Made by a program: the position numbers and the translations under genes. DNA of 64,000 bases, from positions 136,419 to 200,418 of the forward strand of contig NW_004797811.1 of the NCBI RefSeq assembly GCF_000002075.1, read 5' to 3'. Position 1 is the stretch's first letter. Every line of letters begins with the position of its first letter. The DNA is from Aplysia californica (lineage: Eukaryota; Mollusca; Gastropoda; Aplysiida; Aplysiidae). A model generated the notes under the pieces. That model was not told the origin of the DNA. It did no database searches and worked only from the letters and a program-made list of their open reading frames with translations. Shown piece by piece: positions 42,501 through 51,345 of this stretch.

Positions 42501-44869
42501 GGAGACATCGGCCTAACCCAAGACAGGAGCACTCAAAGCTTTACTGGAGCCTGGAGGATCTGCAGCGAAGAGCAGCCTTCGCACTAGCGACTGGAATGTG
42601 CATTAAGAGACGAACGAGAAGAAGATAAAAAAGAACCTGGAATCATTAACCCCTTCGTGACAGCTCCTGCACGCCTGTACATCCAACATTGTGTACCAAG
42701 ATGCCCTCCTCCTGTACAATATACGTCCTAAATTCATCCGATTACGGCAATTGCATGAACCTTACTACGTACACACGTACACCGTTTGTGATTTTATAAC
42801 TGCACTACAATAGCTTTGACCGGAATTTTACCGAAAAATTGGGTGCAGTAAAAGTTGGAAAAAAAACCCCGTCACAACTTGGTTAAAGAGGGTATTGCAT
42901 TAATACCATACCATAAGATTATAATAGTCTTAGGAAGCCCACTCAAAACACACACAACTCTTACTCACACGGCACAAATCGCCTTTGTCTGATTCATTTC
43001 TATGTAGGCTGAGCCTCTCGCCTGGCTGATGACGCCAGCTCGGAGAACTGTAGAAAACAAAACACATTTTTTATGCAGCACAACTCAACGTTAAAGTGCT
43101 GCTTATAAATGAAGTAGGCAAGGGAAATGTTTGCCGAGTTCGAAAGGCAACCACATGACATGTGTACTATTATCCACAATCCCCATCATAGTTTTAATGC
43201 TTCGTTATAAATTTTTTACCCTTTATCTGCACAAAAAAGGGGGGGGGGGGGGGGGGAACCCTCTCTGTCAAAGATTTTAAAAATAAAAAGTAAGCAATTC
43301 TAAGGAAGGGCAGGGACATGAAGCGAAAACGCTCTGATAGCATTTGTTTGTTTGAGTAAAGAGAGGCACAATGACACAATAATTGTCATGTGCTGGGATC
43401 AAGTAAGACAGACAACACAAAAACAGCAAGGGAAAGTAACAAAGTAGGACCTACCCACGGTACCCTCCAATTACCCCTGATAGTGATATCGACTAGGACT
43501 ATATCAGAAACAAAACAATTGAAGAAAGCACATACAACTAAACTAAAAATAAAAGAATACATTTTTTTACAAGACCCAAGTCCAACTCAAAATTTGTGGA
43601 CAACATTCAACACTTCAGCATCAAGCTGTACCAAAAAATTGCTTCTAAAAAATTCATTAAAAACAATTATAACTCCCTTGAAAATCTGAGTTACAATGTA
43701 CAAAATCCACAAATGAATGCTCTGCAGAAAAGACAAATATTAGAAAATATAAATTCATTTTCGTTTTTCCAAACTTGAACTCGGGGGTTCTCGTGGCCTA
43801 GAGGTTAAGGTGTTTGCATCTCATTCAAAGGTCATGGGCTCGAATCCGGGTAGCGAGGGAAAAGTTTTTTTCTCTAAAAAAATGGTCTCATTTCACCTCC
43901 TTTCCTGTTCTCTAGCAATTTTCTGTCGTCTGCTTTCATCTCCACTTTCTGCCCCGACCCCCTCACCTCCTTTGTCCTCTCCTCTGGGCTCCTGACTCTT
44001 TCTGCAGCCTTTCACTGCTACTCCTCGGCTCCTTCTTACTGCTGTCTTTCTGCCCCACCCCTGATCTTCTGATACCAAAGATCTACACCTAGCCTTCTCG
44101 GACAAGAGCGAAAAATCTTGGAGGTCCTGTGTGCAAGTTGGGCACGTTAAATATCCTTTGATGACTAAAAAATCTATAAGAGTAGGCTTCCGCCGCCACC
44201 CGGGCAAAATTCAAAATTTCCTACCAACTGAAAATATATGGCGAGCGCCGTAAAACACTTACCAAAAAAAAACCCCCAACAAGAACAACAACAAAAATTC
44301 AACTCACACAGCGGTCTCATCTGTGCTGAGTCCCGTCCATCGAGTCGTTGTTTCTCAAGCAAAGCCTGTTATTTGACAAAGCATAAAAATGTAACTAATT
44401 CTGTGGGAAGAAATATTTATTTAAGTGATTTAGTTTACTGACATATTAAAGAAAGAGCTATCAAGAAGACCAGGAGGAAACAATTAGTGCTGAGTTTTAA
44501 ATTCTCAACAAAAATCCGAGTTTAGATCCTACTCCTGGGCAGAAAAATATTAGGCGTACTGGCTAACTAATGTGGTAGGGTTCACTTAGCAATCACTTCT
44601 GTTTCTTATCATGTCTTATGACTTAGAATCTAGGCCTCTATGTAAATAAACGGGAAGGCAATTTCCATAGAGCCCCTCTAGAGTCTAGATCTCTAGATTT
44701 AGAATCTAGATTCTAGATCCAGATATTTAGACCGAAAAAGTGCCGAGAGATTCTTTTTCTAGGCTTGGCCTATCTATCAACTTACCGGGTCGCTGGTAGC
44801 CGTAGGGCAAAAATCATAGGGACTGTTGGACGTCTCAGGCCCTTGAATGCGTCTAGTGTCAGTAGGCAT
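36433..44869 (-). CDS. EXOSC6: Exosome complex component MTR3 (EXOSC6), complete, nine exons
   Basis: MTR3 is one of six RNase PH-like subunits forming the ring of the eukaryotic RNA exosome, which degrades and trims RNA in nucleus and cytoplasm. In animals this ring is catalytically inert and threads RNA to RRP44 or RRP6. The exons on - are 44869-44786, 44365-44308, 43047-42969, 42074-41900, 41190-41130, 40585-40500, 38744-38676, 37617-37513 and 36537-36433. They sum to 822 nt, giving 273 aa plus stop; human EXOSC6 has 272 aa. Family landmarks in order are LDGRDSAQMRPL, GVISQARGSAYIE, KAICAVYGPREV, LTCQFRFATFA, MLEALEPAV, YPKSQINVYV, GVEMYDLVIAS, MLTVAFMPSINQVSA and NCQKLYPVLQQTLVKH. The last three match human GVEMYDLVVG, VALMPVLNQVA and GCQRLYPVLQQSLVR and separate it from RRP41. 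An in-frame TGA 13 codons upstream supports the ATG. Introns are filled with retroposons and MITEs. Confidence 0.97.
36582..36762 (-). mobile_element. R1 retroposon in EXOSC6 intron 8
   Basis: GTTTAGTTTTAGTAAGAGTT to CAGAGCACCCACCAACCACC. Confidence 0.88.
36783..36897 (+). mobile_element. LINE end fragment with GAT tail
   Basis: Reads [13 protein letters not shown] followed by GAGAAAGGCAATGAAGATGATG. Same family as 61725-61835; it lies between two R1 copies. Confidence 0.75.
36894..37032 (-). mobile_element. R1 retroposon, internally deleted
   Basis: AAGAGTTTTACAGCACTTGT, ACAACTGATGTTTGATAGGG and ACACCAGAGCACCCACCAAC, missing the middle GGTGTTACAAGAGAG block. Confidence 0.8.
37372..37436. 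repeat. C-rich low-complexity stretch
   Basis: C homopolymers broken by T and AAA, between A-rich DNA and EXOSC6 exon 8. Confidence 0.85.
37513..37617 (-). CDS. EXOSC6: EXOSC6 exon 8
   Basis: 105 nt encoding GKGSSGMLTVAFMPSINQVS and AITSDGGIQFDTLNK, in phase 0 at both ends. The acceptor lies about 25 bp from a 39-bp minisatellite in the preceding intron. Confidence 0.95.
37645..37935. repeat. 39-bp minisatellite next to EXOSC6 exon 8
   Basis: About seven units of GATGGTTTCAGGATTTATAC plus CTACAATAAAGAAAATTGT. It starts about 28 bp from the exon 8 acceptor and occupies the polypyrimidine/branch-point side of the intron. Unit length in multiples of three makes spurious open frames on both strands. 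Confidence 0.95.
38257..38661. mobile_element. MITE-A in EXOSC6 intron 7
   Basis: TGTGTCACGACGTGGTGGAATC to CTGATGTCCCCACGATGCCTCAC with ACGCTCGTCAA and TTTGACGAGCGCC inside. Its right end lies about 15 bp from the exon 7 donor. Confidence 0.88.
38676..38744 (-). CDS. EXOSC6: EXOSC6 exon 7
   Basis: 69 nt encoding AMYNDLTISDPTVQEEQAVL and SRV, in phase 0 at both ends. It matches the family's LLDPT…EE segment. A MITE-A copy ends about 15 bp beyond the donor. Confidence 0.92.
39055..39108. repeat. AAG microsatellite
   Basis: GAAGAAGAAGAA run; another short one at 39788-39806. Confidence 0.9.
39119..39303 (-). mobile_element. R1 retroposon in EXOSC6 intron 6
   Basis: AGTTTTAGTAAGAGTTTTACGG to CAGAGCACCCGCCAACCACC; stem GGCACTT type, with ATAAATGCC on the other arm. 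Confidence 0.88.
39580..39752 (+). mobile_element. R1 retroposon, + orientation
   Basis: GTTTGTCCAGTC…TCCCTATCTCCCCTCC, TTGTTACTCTCTTGTTACAC, ATTTATATGACCTAATTGCG and TGCAAGTGCTGTAAAAACTC. The 5' end is diverged. Confidence 0.8.
40500..40585 (-). CDS. EXOSC6: EXOSC6 exon 6
   Basis: 86 nt encoding LSAGILCASLALASAGVEMY and DLVIASSA. GVEMYDLV is diagnostic of MTR3 rather than RRP41, which has a different motif here. Confidence 0.96.
41130..41190 (-). CDS. EXOSC6: EXOSC6 exon 5
   Basis: 61 nt encoding HKYPKSQINVYVTVLQHDGS. Human has RYPRAQLEVSALLLEDGGS at this place. Acceptor TTCAG, donor GTGAG. Confidence 0.95.
41222..41386 (-). mobile_element. R1 retroposon in EXOSC6 intron 4
   Basis: GTTTTAGTAGTAGAGGTTTT, GGTCATATGAGCGCC, then the R1 body to CCAGAGCACCCGCCAACCAC. 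Confidence 0.88.
41640..41756 (-). mobile_element. R1 retroposon, tail missing
   Basis: TTATGTGTTACAAGAGAGTC to CAGAGCACCCCCCAACCAC without the hairpin tail. Confidence 0.8.
41900..42074 (-). CDS. EXOSC6: EXOSC6 exon 4
   Basis: 175 nt encoding YGPREVQRREDFSLKGQLTC and then FRFATFASQHRRQ…LSVQMLEALEPAVCL. The short Gln/His-rich insert (QHRRQHQQGNQ) falls where human has a basic insert. An R1 fragment lies just outside. Confidence 0.95.
42121..42212 (-). mobile_element. R1 retroposon, tail half only
   Basis: TTTTTAGTAAGAGTTTTACTG, ATAAGGTCATATAAGTGCAGG and GTTACAAGAGAGTAACAAAC, then unrelated sequence. About 47 bp from EXOSC6 exon 4. Confidence 0.82.
42277..42393. repeat. 29-bp minisatellite, four units
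   Basis: AGGCCCTCCGTCCACACAAC plus TCTGCTCTA, nearly identical copies. Confidence 0.95.
42646..42886. mobile_element. TTAA-bounded MITE-like element in EXOSC6 intron 3
   Basis: TTAACCCCTTCGTGACAG on the left against TTAACCAAGTTGTGACGG (reverse complement of the right end). TTAA at both ends and about two-thirds identity of the inverted arms suggest an old piggyBac-type element. Confidence 0.6.
42969..43047 (-). CDS. EXOSC6: EXOSC6 exon 3
   Basis: 79 nt encoding LRAGVISQARGSAYIEMNQT and KAICAV. It matches human RGGLLSQAKGSAYLE…TKVLCAV. Acceptor TACAG, donor GTGAG; GT|C completes the valine of AVYGPREV. Confidence 0.95.
43345..43485 (-). mobile_element. D retroposon in EXOSC6 intron 2
   Basis: TTTGTTTGAGTAAAGAGAGG, TAATTGTCATGTGCTGGGAT, AAAGTAACAAAGTAGGACCT and TACCCTCCAATTACCCC. 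Confidence 0.83.
43783..44272 (+). mobile_element. SINE E, full length, tRNA-derived
   Basis: The head has a polymerase III A box (GTGGCCTAGAGGTTAAGG) and B box (GGGCTCGAATCC) about 35 bp apart. A body with TTTCTGCAGCCTTTCACTGC and GGCTTCCGCCGCCACCCGG follows. It ends in a shortened shared tail (GGCGAGCGCCGTAAAACACT, TACC, A-run). It lies in EXOSC6 intron 2, antisense to the gene. Confidence 0.92.
44308..44365 (-). CDS. EXOSC6: EXOSC6 exon 2
   Basis: 58 nt encoding ALLEKQRLDGRDSAQMRPL, the classical RNase PH opening (R.DGR…..RP). Acceptor AACAG, donor GTGAG. Confidence 0.93.
44786..44869 (-). CDS. EXOSC6: EXOSC6 exon 1 (start codon)
   Basis: ATG at 44869-44867 starts MPTDTRRIQGPETSNS; the exon ends …TATSDP before donor GTAAG. 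The sense strand has an in-frame TGA at 44908-44906, so the protein cannot extend further upstream without another intron. The N-terminus is not conserved across the family. Confidence 0.9.
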
Positions 44870-45269
44870 TATAGTTGTTATTATCAATTCAAGCGCTAAC
44901 TGAATTCAGTTCAAACAAAACTTCATTTCTTCAAACCCAGGATCAGGAGTTAGATCTCCTGTAACAGTGCCACACGGGCGCAGCCATTGAAATAAAGGGC
45001 CTGAACTCTGAATAATTTCGTCGTGGATTGTGAGATCTTCGTATCATGAAATATTCGCGGTATTATTATAATATTAACACTCGTAAATAATGCACATGCA
45101 ACATCTGCAGGCCGAATATCTTTGAGGGATTTGTTGTTTTGTTGTTGTTGTTTTGTTGTAGTTGTTTGGTTGTTGTTGGGGTTTTTTTTACGAGTGCCTT
45201 CCCCATCTGTGCATTACGTTAGTAATCTTTAGTCATATTGACGCGTAAAAGATGTGCAGATTTGTCAGC

Positions 45270-45495
45270 GGAGATAACGGGACACAAGAATGTGACAAAC
45301 AACATACAAATGAAGTAGAGGAAAATAACGATAGTAAGGACTAGGGTAGACAAGCAGCAGTTCCCTGTAGCAGTTCAGGCACAGTTATGAGCATGACATT
45401 GGTGAATCAGCCCATTTACAGTTACAATTCTACTGTGCGTAAGAACAAGTTAATGTCTCCCCTTTGGGAAAGACCTAAAGACACTTCAGTCAGTG
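45270..45495 (-). mobile_element. R2 retroposon, 5' part
   Basis: AAGAATGTGACAAACAACATAC, AGCAGTTCCCTGTAGCAGTT, ATCAGCCCATTTACAGTTAC and CCTAAAGACACTTCAGTCAG. The tail half is missing. Confidence 0.82.
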
Positions 45496-45509
45496 GCACT
45501 GCCCTGGTG

Positions 45510-45675
45510 TGGAATCGGTGGTGTACGTAGTGGTTATAGGCGCTTCGCTGTCGCACACAGAAGACCAGAGTTCGAATCCTGTGTGAGGAGAAGTATTCTT
45601 TTCTCTATAGGACTTTGTATCCATCTCAGCCCCAGCTGGTCTTGCAGGCGGGATCGAAGCTCTTCTTTAAAATAA
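45510..45675 (+). mobile_element. tRNA-derived SINE (head TACGTAGTGGTTATAGG)
   Basis: TACGTAGTGGTTATAGGCGC resembles an A box and GAGTTCGAATCCTGTG a B box, spaced as in a tRNA head. A short unrelated body ends near CTTCTTTAAAATAAGC. No acceptor stem pairing, so not a tRNA gene. It adjoins the R2 fragment, perhaps inserted at its 5' end. Confidence 0.72.
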
Positions 45676-45705
45676 GCAACTATTAAAGTACTGACTTCTA
45701 AAGAT

Positions 45706-45964
45706 AATTGGTCGCTTAAATTTAAGAAACAAGGGGGCTATCCCGAAAATAAATGCTGTTTTGATTAAATCGAAGGTAAAGTTTTTGCCCCTTGTTCAGT
45801 TTCTTTAAAAGACAAGGAGATTTTTTCAATAACCAAACAAATATACGCACCAATGAAACCAAACTTCTCTTATAAATAGAGCAAAGCCCACTTTTGGTGT
45901 AGGTCAAGATTTCTGGAAAAACCCCAAAATGTGGGTTAACCCGCTTGTCCTTAAAAGCGACCAA
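45706..45964. mobile_element. MITE-B copy 2
   Basis: TTGGTCGCTTAAATTTAAGAA … CGCTTGTCCTTAAAAGCGACC. Inverted relative to 13262-13508 with the same interior order. Confidence 0.85.
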
Positions 45965-46093
45965 TGGACCGAAGCGGACGCCTGAAACTTGAAGGGAATA
46001 AATGGGTGCAGATTTTAAACGTTAATTTAAAAAAAAACGCATGGTCAAACTGGGTAAACATGGGACATTTTCAGTAGCAGGATGTTATTGTTT

Positions 46094-46505
46094 GTTTGTT
46101 TTAGTAGAGGTTTTACGGCGCTCACAACTGCATAAGGTCATATATGAGCGCAAAGAGGTGGATTACAACAGAGAAGTCATTACAGGGAATCAGACTTACT
46201 CTGCTCACCTCTCTAACTTCAACAGCAAGAAGTCTGCATCAACTATCAAGGCACCCCGGAAATAACGGGTAACAGGAGTGTAACAAACATTCAAAAGAAG
46301 TAGAGGGAAAATGACGATAATACGGATTAGGAAAGAAAAAGCAGCAGTCCCCCGTTGCAGTTCAGGCACAGTCATGAGTATGACATTGATGAATCAGCCC
46401 ATTTACAATTACAATTCTACTGTGCATAAGAACTCGAGATGTTAATGCCCCCCCCCCCCCTTGAGAACGGCCTAAAGACACTTCAGTCAATATCACCGCC
46501 CCGGG
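46094..46505 (-). mobile_element. R2 retroposon, full length
   Basis: Tail first on +: TTTTAGTAGAGGTTTTACGG, CGCTCACAACTGCATAAGGT, then GACTTACTCTGCTCACCTCT to ACACTTCAGTCAATATCACC. Confidence 0.9.
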
Positions 46506-46689
46506 GATAAGCAGGATGTTTGAGGATAAGTTGTGTTACGAGTTTTTGACCGCACTCCAGTACGTTGTGACAGGAAGAAAGACTCGAGACAATTTTTTAA
46601 AAGGAAAAAAGTAGGCGTATATATACCAATTTAAAAAAAAACAAAAACAGTGGCATAAAAAATAGGATACCAACAACCCAACCACGAAA

Positions 46690-47030
46690 CAAAACTGACA
46701 CAATGATAATAATAGTAACAATAAAAATAATAATAATAATAATGATAATAGTATTTGTATAGCACAAATCCCCGCTCAACAGCAAGCTATACGCTTCACA
46801 ATCTATACTATTACCCCAGCAGACCTGAGAGCATTCTGAAACAGCCTCAACTTCCCGGGAAGCATACAGTGCAAGCTGCCACTTAAAAAACTTTCGCTGT
46901 CTATGGCCGGGTACCCATTCTCACTTTGGTGAAGTGAGGAAAATTCGTGTGAAGTGCCTTTCCCAAGGACACAACGTCGGGCCCGCGGCTCGAACCCCCG
47001 ACCTAGACCACCGACGCCACCTACATGACT
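46690..47030 (-). mobile_element. SINE G-like, decayed
   Basis: ATAATGATAATAGTATTTGTAT with AGCACAAATCCCCGCTC, then GTGAAGTGCCTTTCCCAAGG, ACACAACGTCGGGCC and GGCTCGAACCCCC (inverted B box) and ACCACCGACGCCACC. This is the central core and head of family G. Confidence 0.75.
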
Positions 47031-47497
47031 CTCTTCTCCCCCGAAAAATGGTAAATAAACCGGAAAAAAAACGGCCCACACCATCCATCCCTCACCAAAA
47101 AAAAAAATAATAAATAAATAGATCTTAATTTCAAAAAGTAATAAAGAAACCACGTTTTAAAAAGCATTACCCCCCCCCCACCCCCGCAGAAGACAACAAC
47201 AAACAAAACAACAAACAGACAAAAACAGTGGCATCAAACCAATAGGATAAACAAAAAAAAAAGGGGGGGGGGGAGAGAGAAAACACAAAACAAAACAATA
47301 TTTAGGCGGAACAACTCAAAACAACAAAAAAACGGTTAAGGCGGCAGACAAAAAATAAAATAAAATAAAATAAAGACCAGTACGAATAAAAATCGTTCTT
47401 CCATGACCTGCATGCGTCATTAAACAGTTCATTTCGTTCATTGACCTAGATGAATAACACCTTCCTCCTACACAGCTAGAGTCTATTGATGGCGGCA

Positions 47498-47850
47498 TGG
47501 TTGTCTTTGTTGTACTCAACGTGCTCTGTCTATTCATCTATTCTGTCTCTGTTGTACTCAACGTGCTCTGTCTATTCATCTATTCTGTCTCTGTTGTACT
47601 CAACGTGCTCTGTCTATTCATCTATTCTGTCTCTGTTGTACTCAACGTGCTCTGTCTATTCATCTATTCTGTCTCTGTTGTACTCAACGTGCTCTGTCTA
47701 TTCATCTATTCTGTCTCTGTTGTACTCAACGTGCTCTGTCTATTCATCTATTCTGTCTCTGTTGTACTCAACGTGCTCTGTCTATTATTACTATTAATCT
47801 ATTCTGTCTCTGTTGTACTCAACGTGCTCTGTCTATTCATCTATTCTATA
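47498..47850. repeat. 42-bp minisatellite, about eight units
   Basis: GTTGTACTCAACGTGCTCTG plus TCTATTCATCTATTCTGTCT and CT, with one unit interrupted by TATTACTATTAATC near 47788. Confidence 0.96.
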
Positions 47851-48330
47851 CTCAAACTCAACTGTTTAAAACTCTGACCGTAAAACCCCACTGGGATTGG
47901 GCAAGGAATTCACACATTGCAGTTTTGCCTTATTTCATTGACAGTGAGACAGGAGTAAAAGTGTTTTATTCGTTTAGGAGGGGGGGGGGGGTTGGAAAAG
48001 TGGCGATGGGGGAATGGTATGATTGAAAATAATTTATGGTCGACCACAGCTTATGACTCGCGTTTGAAAGGTTCAGTCGGTGCTTTAAAACGTTTGAAAC
48101 CTAACAAATCTTGTTTTCAATGAATGCATTCACCTGTAGACTGATCATAAATGAGTATGTCCCCAGCACATTAAACGCTGTGTCAAACTTTCAAAAAGAG
48201 TAGAAGCAGAGATAATATTAATTCTTCTATAACGAGTTCAGTACCAATTTATATAATAAATAAATAAACAAATAAAGTAGCAAAAATGAAATAAAAATCA
48301 ACAATACCAAATAATCAAACAAACAAACAA

Positions 48331-48846
48331 AGGGGGCACTCGTGGCCTAGAGGTTAAGGTGTTCGCATCTCACTCAATAGGTCGAGGGTTCGAATCCGGA
48401 GAGCAACTGAAGATCTTCTTCTCTAAAATTGCCACCTTTCACATCCTTTCCTGCTATCTAACAATGTTCTGTCGTCCACTTTCGTCTCCACTTTCTGCCC
48501 CAACCCCCTCACCTTCTTTGCCCCCTTGGCTCCTGGCTCTTTCTGCAGCCTTTCTACTGCTACTCCTTGGCTCCTTCTTACTGCTGTATTTCAGCCACAT
48601 CCCTGATCTTGTGGTGAGAAAGATCTATACCTAGCCTTTTCGGACAAGGGCGAAAAATCTCGCGGGTCTCGTGTGCAAGTTGCACGCGTTAAAGATCCCT
48701 TGGTGGTCCAAAATCAATAAGAGTGGGCTTCGGCCGCCACCAGGGGGAAAGTTCAAAATGTCCTCCCAACTGAAAATGATTAATGTGTCCCACGCGCTCA
48801 TGTGACATTATGCAGTTGCGAACGTCGTAAAACACTTACCAAAAAA
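48331..48846 (+). mobile_element. SINE E, full length, tRNA-derived
   Basis: A box GTGGCCTAGAGGTTAAGG, B box GGGTTCGAATCC, the same body as 43783-44272 and a complete tail (CGCGCTCATGTGACATTATG, TTGCGAACGTCGTAAAACAC). The best copy of this family in the window. Confidence 0.93.
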
Positions 48847-49267
48847 CAACAACAAAAAACGAACAAAGAAATAAACAGAAGAAACTGTAAACCAGTTAAA
48901 CTTTGGCTTAGTAAGTAAATGTTTTACGGCACTTGCAAACCAGTTAAACTTTCCCCCCTCCAAAAGTAATATATTTAGGGGGGGGGGGGTGATTATGTAT
49001 TATTTCTTACACTCATGTAACTTCTGCACCATTACTTATTGAACTAGGCCTACACAAAAATCATCATCAGATTATTTAGTACAGTTTGTTATCTATAGTC
49101 TAAAAAAGGTGTGGGCTTTTTGTGTTTTTTGTTTGTTTGTTTGTTTGTTTGTTTTCGGGGGGTAGATGTTTTGCGGTGCTCACAAGATTGAAGCAGCACT
49201 CTCGGAACTCTGAAAATCGCCATAGCCAAACCAAACAACGCGTCTCCCATTTTTTTCTCTCCTTTCT

Positions 49268-49447
49268 AAAGTTTTAGTAAGTGTTTTACGGCACTTGCAA
49301 CACAATAAGGTCATATAAGTGCCGAAGATTAGAGGTGTTACAAGAGAGTAACAAACACAAAAAAAGAAGGAGGAGAGATAAGGACGACAGAGATGTTAGA
49401 TAGGAAAGAAGGTGCAAACCGCACCAGAGCACCCGACAACCACCCAC
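49268..49447 (-). mobile_element. R1 retroposon
   Basis: Clean copy: AGTTTTAGTAAGTGTTTTACGG, GGCACTTGCAACACAATAAGG, TCATATAAGTGCCGAAG and onward to CAGAGCACCCGACAACCACC. Confidence 0.9.
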
Positions 49448-49659
49448 TTTTTTTTCTCTCCCTCACGAAGGGAGTTAACCTCCTTAAAAACAATCATCTA
49501 TCGTCGAAACACTTTGAAGCAATTTTTTATTTAAGAATTAATAAATATTCAGCCCGGGCTATCACAGAAAAGGAGATAACGTGCCTCAGAAATAACGAAC
49601 AACGCTCACCTATGAAAGCACAATAACTACATTAATACCTAACTAATTAACTAACTAAA

Positions 49660-49685
49660 TAAATAAGATAGATAGATAGACAGAC

Positions 49686-49742
<57 letters not shown>

Positions 49743-49743
49743 T
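49660..49743. repeat. GATA microsatellite
   Basis: About 18 GATA units with two GACA variants. Confidence 0.96.
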
Positions 49744-49744
49744 A

Positions 49745-49890
49745 AAAGGTAGGTGAAGCCTACTACAGGAAAGTATCAGGGTACAAGGCAAGAGGAAGAC
49801 CAAGAAAGACCTGGATCCAGGGCGTGAAGGATACCCTGAGAACATACAATATCCCACCCAGCCAGGCCATTAAATAAACGTGCTAGAGAC
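49745..49890 (+). mobile_element. LINE C-terminal fragment
   Basis: Reads YKARGRPRKTWIQGVKDTLR then RDRKLFLPSTP with frame damage between. GRPRKTW..GV.D and a final RDR.LF..ST fit a non-LTR ORF2 end. Confidence 0.7.
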
Positions 49891-50614
49891 AGGAAGCTCT
49901 TTCTCCCCTCGACGCCCTAGAGGTACAAGAGGACGGATACAGTAAAGTAAGCTCTTTCGTAGAAAAAGGCTTGCCACGGAGGTAATGAAAAGAACGAAGA
50001 CCAATACCTTACACTTACTTAGAAAAGACAGACAAGACTTATCACAAAAGCAATTGGGTGGCGGGGTGGAAGGGTGGGGGTGGGGGTGGGGGGGCATCCG
50101 TCCGTGACAGACACACGAAGTGGACGCTGCATTTTGTCTACGTAGCATAACCATAGGACGGATTCAAAAGAAGAAAAAAAAAAGACAACAACAAAATTAC
50201 AATTTTCTGTCGTTAAAATGTTATAAATGACGGGTGCAAAATAGAAGGCCGTCATAAATCGCTCGGCGAACGCACCATATCAAAACAGAATTGCGGCACT
50301 AAAATATCTTAACAAGAAAACAATGATGTTTCAATAACAAAGGGTAAAAAAATATATTGTGCTTCTGCTGCATAGAAATGTATATATTTTATTATTACGA
50401 CTTATTTTCAGTATATAGTTTTCCACAGCTTACCTAATCGTTCGTGTCGGAGTAATGGGTACCAGCAAACAACTTTCAATTCTATAGAAACTTTTAAAAA
50501 CGCTGATTCTTCTCATTCTACCCCATTTCATTACTCGGATGGTTTGTTCATTTGCATTTGAAATCATTTTTTTTAAACACAGAAGACACAACTGCAACTG
50601 TCATGAGCATATTA

Positions 50615-51041
50615 TGTGAGGCAGCGTGGTGGAATCAGGCTCTCGTCAAAATTACCAAAGTGAAGAAACTTGCATTTTTCCACAGGTTTGTGAATTCTTA
50701 TTAAAAAAATTTTTTTAGCTCAACAAAAATTACAGAACTAGTTTCTGTGTGGATTTTTCTGAAAAACATTGATTAAAAGCACAAAAAAATGTAAATTTTC
50801 TGTTACCACGGACTCGTAAGCTAAGGAAATAACTAATATTTGGCGGCCATTTTCTCACTAATTTTACCTGTGAAAACAGGCAACCCCACCTCCTTCATTC
50901 GCAAATATCTCGACTTGTATTCAAGATGAATGGATATTTTTTTCATCCAAATAAAGAGAAGTAAACAAGCTATAAGATGATAACAATAACTCTACATGCC
51001 CAAATATTGACGACAGCCTGATTCCACCACGATGCCTCACA
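50615..51041. mobile_element. MITE-A, complete, TA target site
   Basis: TGTGAGGCAGCGTGGTGGAATC to GATTCCACCACGATGCCTCACA, 427 bp, TA immediately outside both ends. Opposite orientation to 17587-18113 by interior order. It ends about 117 bp before the TATA box of the secreted-protein gene. Confidence 0.92.
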
Positions 51042-51157
51042 TATTAGTATTTTTTGTGCTCCTTAATGTGGGGTGGAGACTGAAAGTTTCAGTGAAACTG
51101 CGGCAATAAAATTTTAATTCTGAAAGTAAAATTTTCGCATCAGTGACTGATTCTACG

Positions 51158-51164
51158 TATAAAA
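51158..51164 (+). promoter_or_regulatory. TATA box of the secreted-protein gene
   Basis: TATAAAA lies about 118 bp upstream of the ATG at 51282. It implies a start of transcription near 51185-51192 and a 5' UTR of about 90-95 nt. It sits about 117 bp beyond the end of a MITE-A copy. Confidence 0.6.
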
Positions 51165-51281
51165 CGGTGCGCATTCTGCGACAAGATATCCAGCCTTGTG
51201 GCAAGTGTCGCTGACAGACGTTCACTCTCTTTCTTCCTCCTGCCCAGTCAAAGACAGACGTGTGAAATCTTGACAGTCATC

Positions 51282-51345
51282 ATGAAGCTGCTTTGTGTTG
51301 CTGCCTGCCTTGTGCTGCTCGTAGCAGCCGCCCACGGATGTGTCA
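51282..51345 (+). CDS. Secreted protein exon 1: signal peptide
   Basis: ATG in the context ATCATGA with A at -3. The exon encodes the hydrophobic leader plus CV and ends before donor GTGAGT. Putting the signal peptide on its own exon is common in small secreted animal proteins. Confidence 0.88.

Larger units (their letters stand above)
44870..51157. other. Intergenic region between EXOSC6 and the secreted-protein gene
   Basis: The first few hundred bases should contain the EXOSC6 5' UTR and promoter; no TATA box is obvious. The rest is occupied by R2, MITE-B, SINE, minisatellite and MITE-A entries. 46990-47490 and 49890-50600 are AT-rich with homopolymers and nothing definable. Confidence 0.55.

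Noticed and set aside
43783-43860. tRNA gene with good A and B boxes
   Set aside because: The same head occurs at 48331 followed by the same ~400-bp body and tail, so it is a SINE; the acceptor stem does not pair well.
46803-47153. 116-codon minus-strand frame
   Set aside because: It overlaps a decayed SINE G; the GRGFEPRARRC part is the translated B-box region.
47486-47877. 126-codon hydrophobic repeat protein
   Set aside because: A 42-bp minisatellite in intergenic DNA; no signal for translation.
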